NCBI RefSeq assembly: GCF_000717655.1
Contig: NZ_JNZY01000013.1
Span: forward strand, 103,819 to 167,818
DNA: 64,000 nt
DNA from: Streptomyces katrae
GTDB taxonomy: Bacteria > Actinomycetota > Actinomycetes > Streptomycetales > Streptomycetaceae
Reading direction: 5' to 3'
Position 1 is the first letter of the stretch. Every line of letters starts with the position of its first letter. This document shows positions 62,877 through 64,000 of the stretch, one piece after another. The notes under the pieces are model-generated. The model made no database searches. It was given only the letters and a program-made list of their open reading frames with translations, and had not been told where the DNA came from. The position numbers and the translations under genes were made by a program.

Positions 62877-63371
62877 ATGTCTCACGGGATCCAGCTCCGC
62901 GCAGTGCCGTACGACCACCCGGACGCGGTCGAACTCAACGACCGGGTCCAGCTCGAGTACCAGGTGCTCTACGGCGGTGAGGGGGATGTCACACCCCTCG
63001 ACCCGGCGATGTTCGCCCCGCCGAACGGCCTGTACCTGCTGGCGTACGACGCCTCGGGCACGCCGGTGGCCAGCGGCGGCTGGCGCTGCCAGGACGAGAA
63101 CGACGAGGGCTACTCGGACGGCGACGCCGAGGTCAAGCGCATGTACGTCGTCCCCGGGGCCCGCGGCCTGGGCCTGGCCCGCCGCATCCTGGCCGAACTG
63201 GAGGCCGACGCCCGTGCGGCGGGCCGCACCCGCATGGCCCTGGAAACGGGCGACCGGCAGCCGGAGGCGATAGCCCTCTACCTCTCGTCGGGCTACACCC
63301 TCTCGGCGAAGTTCGGCCACTACCGCCACTACGACTCGAGCCGCTGCATGGCGAAGCCGCTCATCTCTTGA
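62877..63371 (+). CDS. GNAT family N-acetyltransferase
   Basis: Acetyl-CoA-dependent acetyltransferase of 164 aa, substrate unknown. GNAT motif A is AEVKRMYVVPGARGLGLARR, with R/Q-x-x-G-x-G/A as RGLGLA, followed by ILAELEADARAAGRTRMALE. The C-terminal motif B contains EAIALYLSSGYTLSAKFGHY. ATG at 62877, 38 nt from the divergent exonuclease start, so the two share a short promoter region. Confidence 0.9.
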   Translation: MSHGIQLRAVPYDHPDAVELNDRVQLEYQVLYGGEGDVTPLDPAMFAPPNGLYLLAYDASGTPVASGGWRCQDENDEGYSDGDAEVKRMYVVPGARGLGLARRILAELEADARAAGRTRMALETGDRQPEAIALYLSSGYTLSAKFGHYRHYDSSRCMAKPLIS

Positions 63372-63601
63372 CTCGCCCCTCGCACCGCTCCGCGGGCTTC
63401 GGGCCGCTGGGGCGAACTCCGTCCGCCGGCCCGTCCCACTCCCGCCGGCGTTCGAGGCGCCGCGGCCCCCGGGGTGGGGGGCGTACCCCCGGATCCTTCC
63501 GGCCCGTCCGGCGTTTGAGGACGGGGGGCCCGGGGCGGAGCCCCCGGGACACGGAGAAAGGGCGGGCGGGGAGAAGAGCCCCGTAAAGCGGCCCGGCAGG
63601 G
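63372..63601. repeat. Streptomyces-type intergenic repeat
   Basis: 230 nt between convergent genes. It contains two related copies of the common Streptomyces motif CCGGCGTTYGAGG (near 63440 and 63509), the second followed by GGGGCGGAGCCCC and CCCGGG. This resembles the GC-rich repetitive elements scattered between genes in this genus. The GGGGC/GCCCC stem can fold as a terminator for both flanking genes. Confidence 0.6.
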
Positions 63602-64000
63602 CTACCGCGGGAGCCACTGCGCCCGGTCCGTCCCCCACCGGGACGGCCCCCGCCCCCACCCCCCGAACGGCAGCGGCGACCCCGCGTACCGCAGCACCCC
63701 GTACCCGGACTCCACCTCCCGCAGCCACGGCTCCGCCGCATACGCCTTCCCGGAGAGCCCGGCGGAGCCGCCGGCCGGGACCTCCCGCACGAGCCACGAC
63801 GCCGTCCCCGCCAGCGAGAACCGCAGCGACCGCCCACCCCCCGCGGCCAGCGCCCTCAGCACGCCCGCCGCCACCAGATACCCGGTCCCGTGATCCAGCG
63901 CCTGCGCCGGCAGCGCCCCCGGCACCCCCGCCACCCCGTACGCCGCAGCCACCCCGTACCCCGCCTGCACCAGCGAGTCGAACCCCCGCCGCCCCCCCCC
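63602..64000 (-). CDS. CaiB/BaiF-type CoA-transferase family protein (partial)
   Basis: The frame is open to the window edge; 132 C-terminal residues are visible. RGFDSLVQAGYG followed by ALPAQALDHGTGYLVAAGVL matches the family III CoA-transferase / acyl-CoA racemase core, where a Pro-x-Gln-x-x-Asp-x-x-x-Gly block positions CoA. The C-terminal GVLRYAGSPLPFGG is a usual end region. The 5' part, start and any catalytic Asp lie outside. It is convergent with the GNAT gene across the repeat region. Confidence 0.75.
   Translation of the reverse strand, partial: GGGRRGFDSLVQAGYGVAAAYGVAGVPGALPAQALDHGTGYLVAAGVLRALAAGGGRSLRFSLAGTASWLVREVPAGGSAGLSGKAYAAEPWLREVESGYGVLRYAGSPLPFGGWGRGPSRWGTDRAQWLPR

Overview
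The window is a high-GC actinobacterial chromosome segment, almost certainly Streptomyces. It has strong third-position GC bias, many GTG starts with GGAGG-type ribosome sites, an SsgA-like sporulation protein, a tricorn protease, a DivIVA/FilP-like coiled-coil protein, a TTA codon in an accessory gene and a bacterial protein O-mannosyltransferase. The run tRNA-Gln, glmU, prs, rplY, pth, ppc, desaturase, galE, ABC-F, ispE, ksgA, rpf, tatD, rsmI, pmt, PBP, cobalt/nickel transporter, ssgE matches the order I remember around SCO3122-SCO3160 of S. coelicolor. That recollection was not checked here.

Layout. 1-7538: a MacB/FtsX-type ABC exporter (permease cut by the window start), a DHA2 drug exporter, a TTA-containing membrane protein, a divergent epoxide-hydrolase-like enzyme and CGNR regulator, and a coiled-coil protein. 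7662-12544: a polymorphic-toxin/immunity island. Two divergently transcribed operons encode (a) a WHH/HNH nuclease fused to a SUKH immunity domain, then a large protein joining an Imm35/YrhB-like domain, a collagen-like Pro/Gly repeat tract, a nucleic-acid deaminase-like domain and a SUKH-4-like domain; and (b) a YwqJ-type deaminase followed by a SUKH-3 protein. No secretion signal is visible on any of them. 12825-14915: an orphan histidine kinase and a decayed helix-turn-helix gene beside tRNA-Gln(UUG).

14927-24640 is housekeeping: UDP-GlcNAc and PRPP synthesis, ribosomal protein L25, peptidyl-tRNA hydrolase, PEP carboxylase, then a fatty-acid desaturase translationally coupled to a TetR regulator. 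24735-29604 holds a glyoxalase-like protein, trans-aconitate methyltransferase, a MarR regulator with a clear palindromic operator, UDP-glucose 4-epimerase and two orphan LuxR-type response regulators, one without the phospho-acceptor Asp. 29749-33227 is a tandem pair of membrane-anchored beta-propeller proteins. 33382-42831 continues with ABC-F, an acyltransferase, ispE-ksgA (isoprenoid and rRNA maturation), a resuscitation-promoting factor, TatD, a zinc-ribbon protein and rsmI.

43015-51151 is cell-envelope and metal genes: Pmt, a class-B-like PBP, a serine hydrolase, a CbiM(N)-Q-O importer behind a Nur-like box, and SsgE. 51269-57626 is a TetR-MMPL operon with two matching operators, divergent from a tricorn protease. 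57693-62053 is a small peptide gene and a tightly overlapping Baeyer-Villiger monooxygenase / hydrolase / SDR operon divergent from a MerR regulator with a dyad between them. The window ends with exonuclease III, a GNAT acetyltransferase, a Streptomyces-type intergenic repeat and a truncated CoA-transferase-like gene.

The best candidate for an under-described system is 7662-12544, where toxin-type and immunity-type domains are fused in single cytoplasmic polypeptides and clustered divergently.
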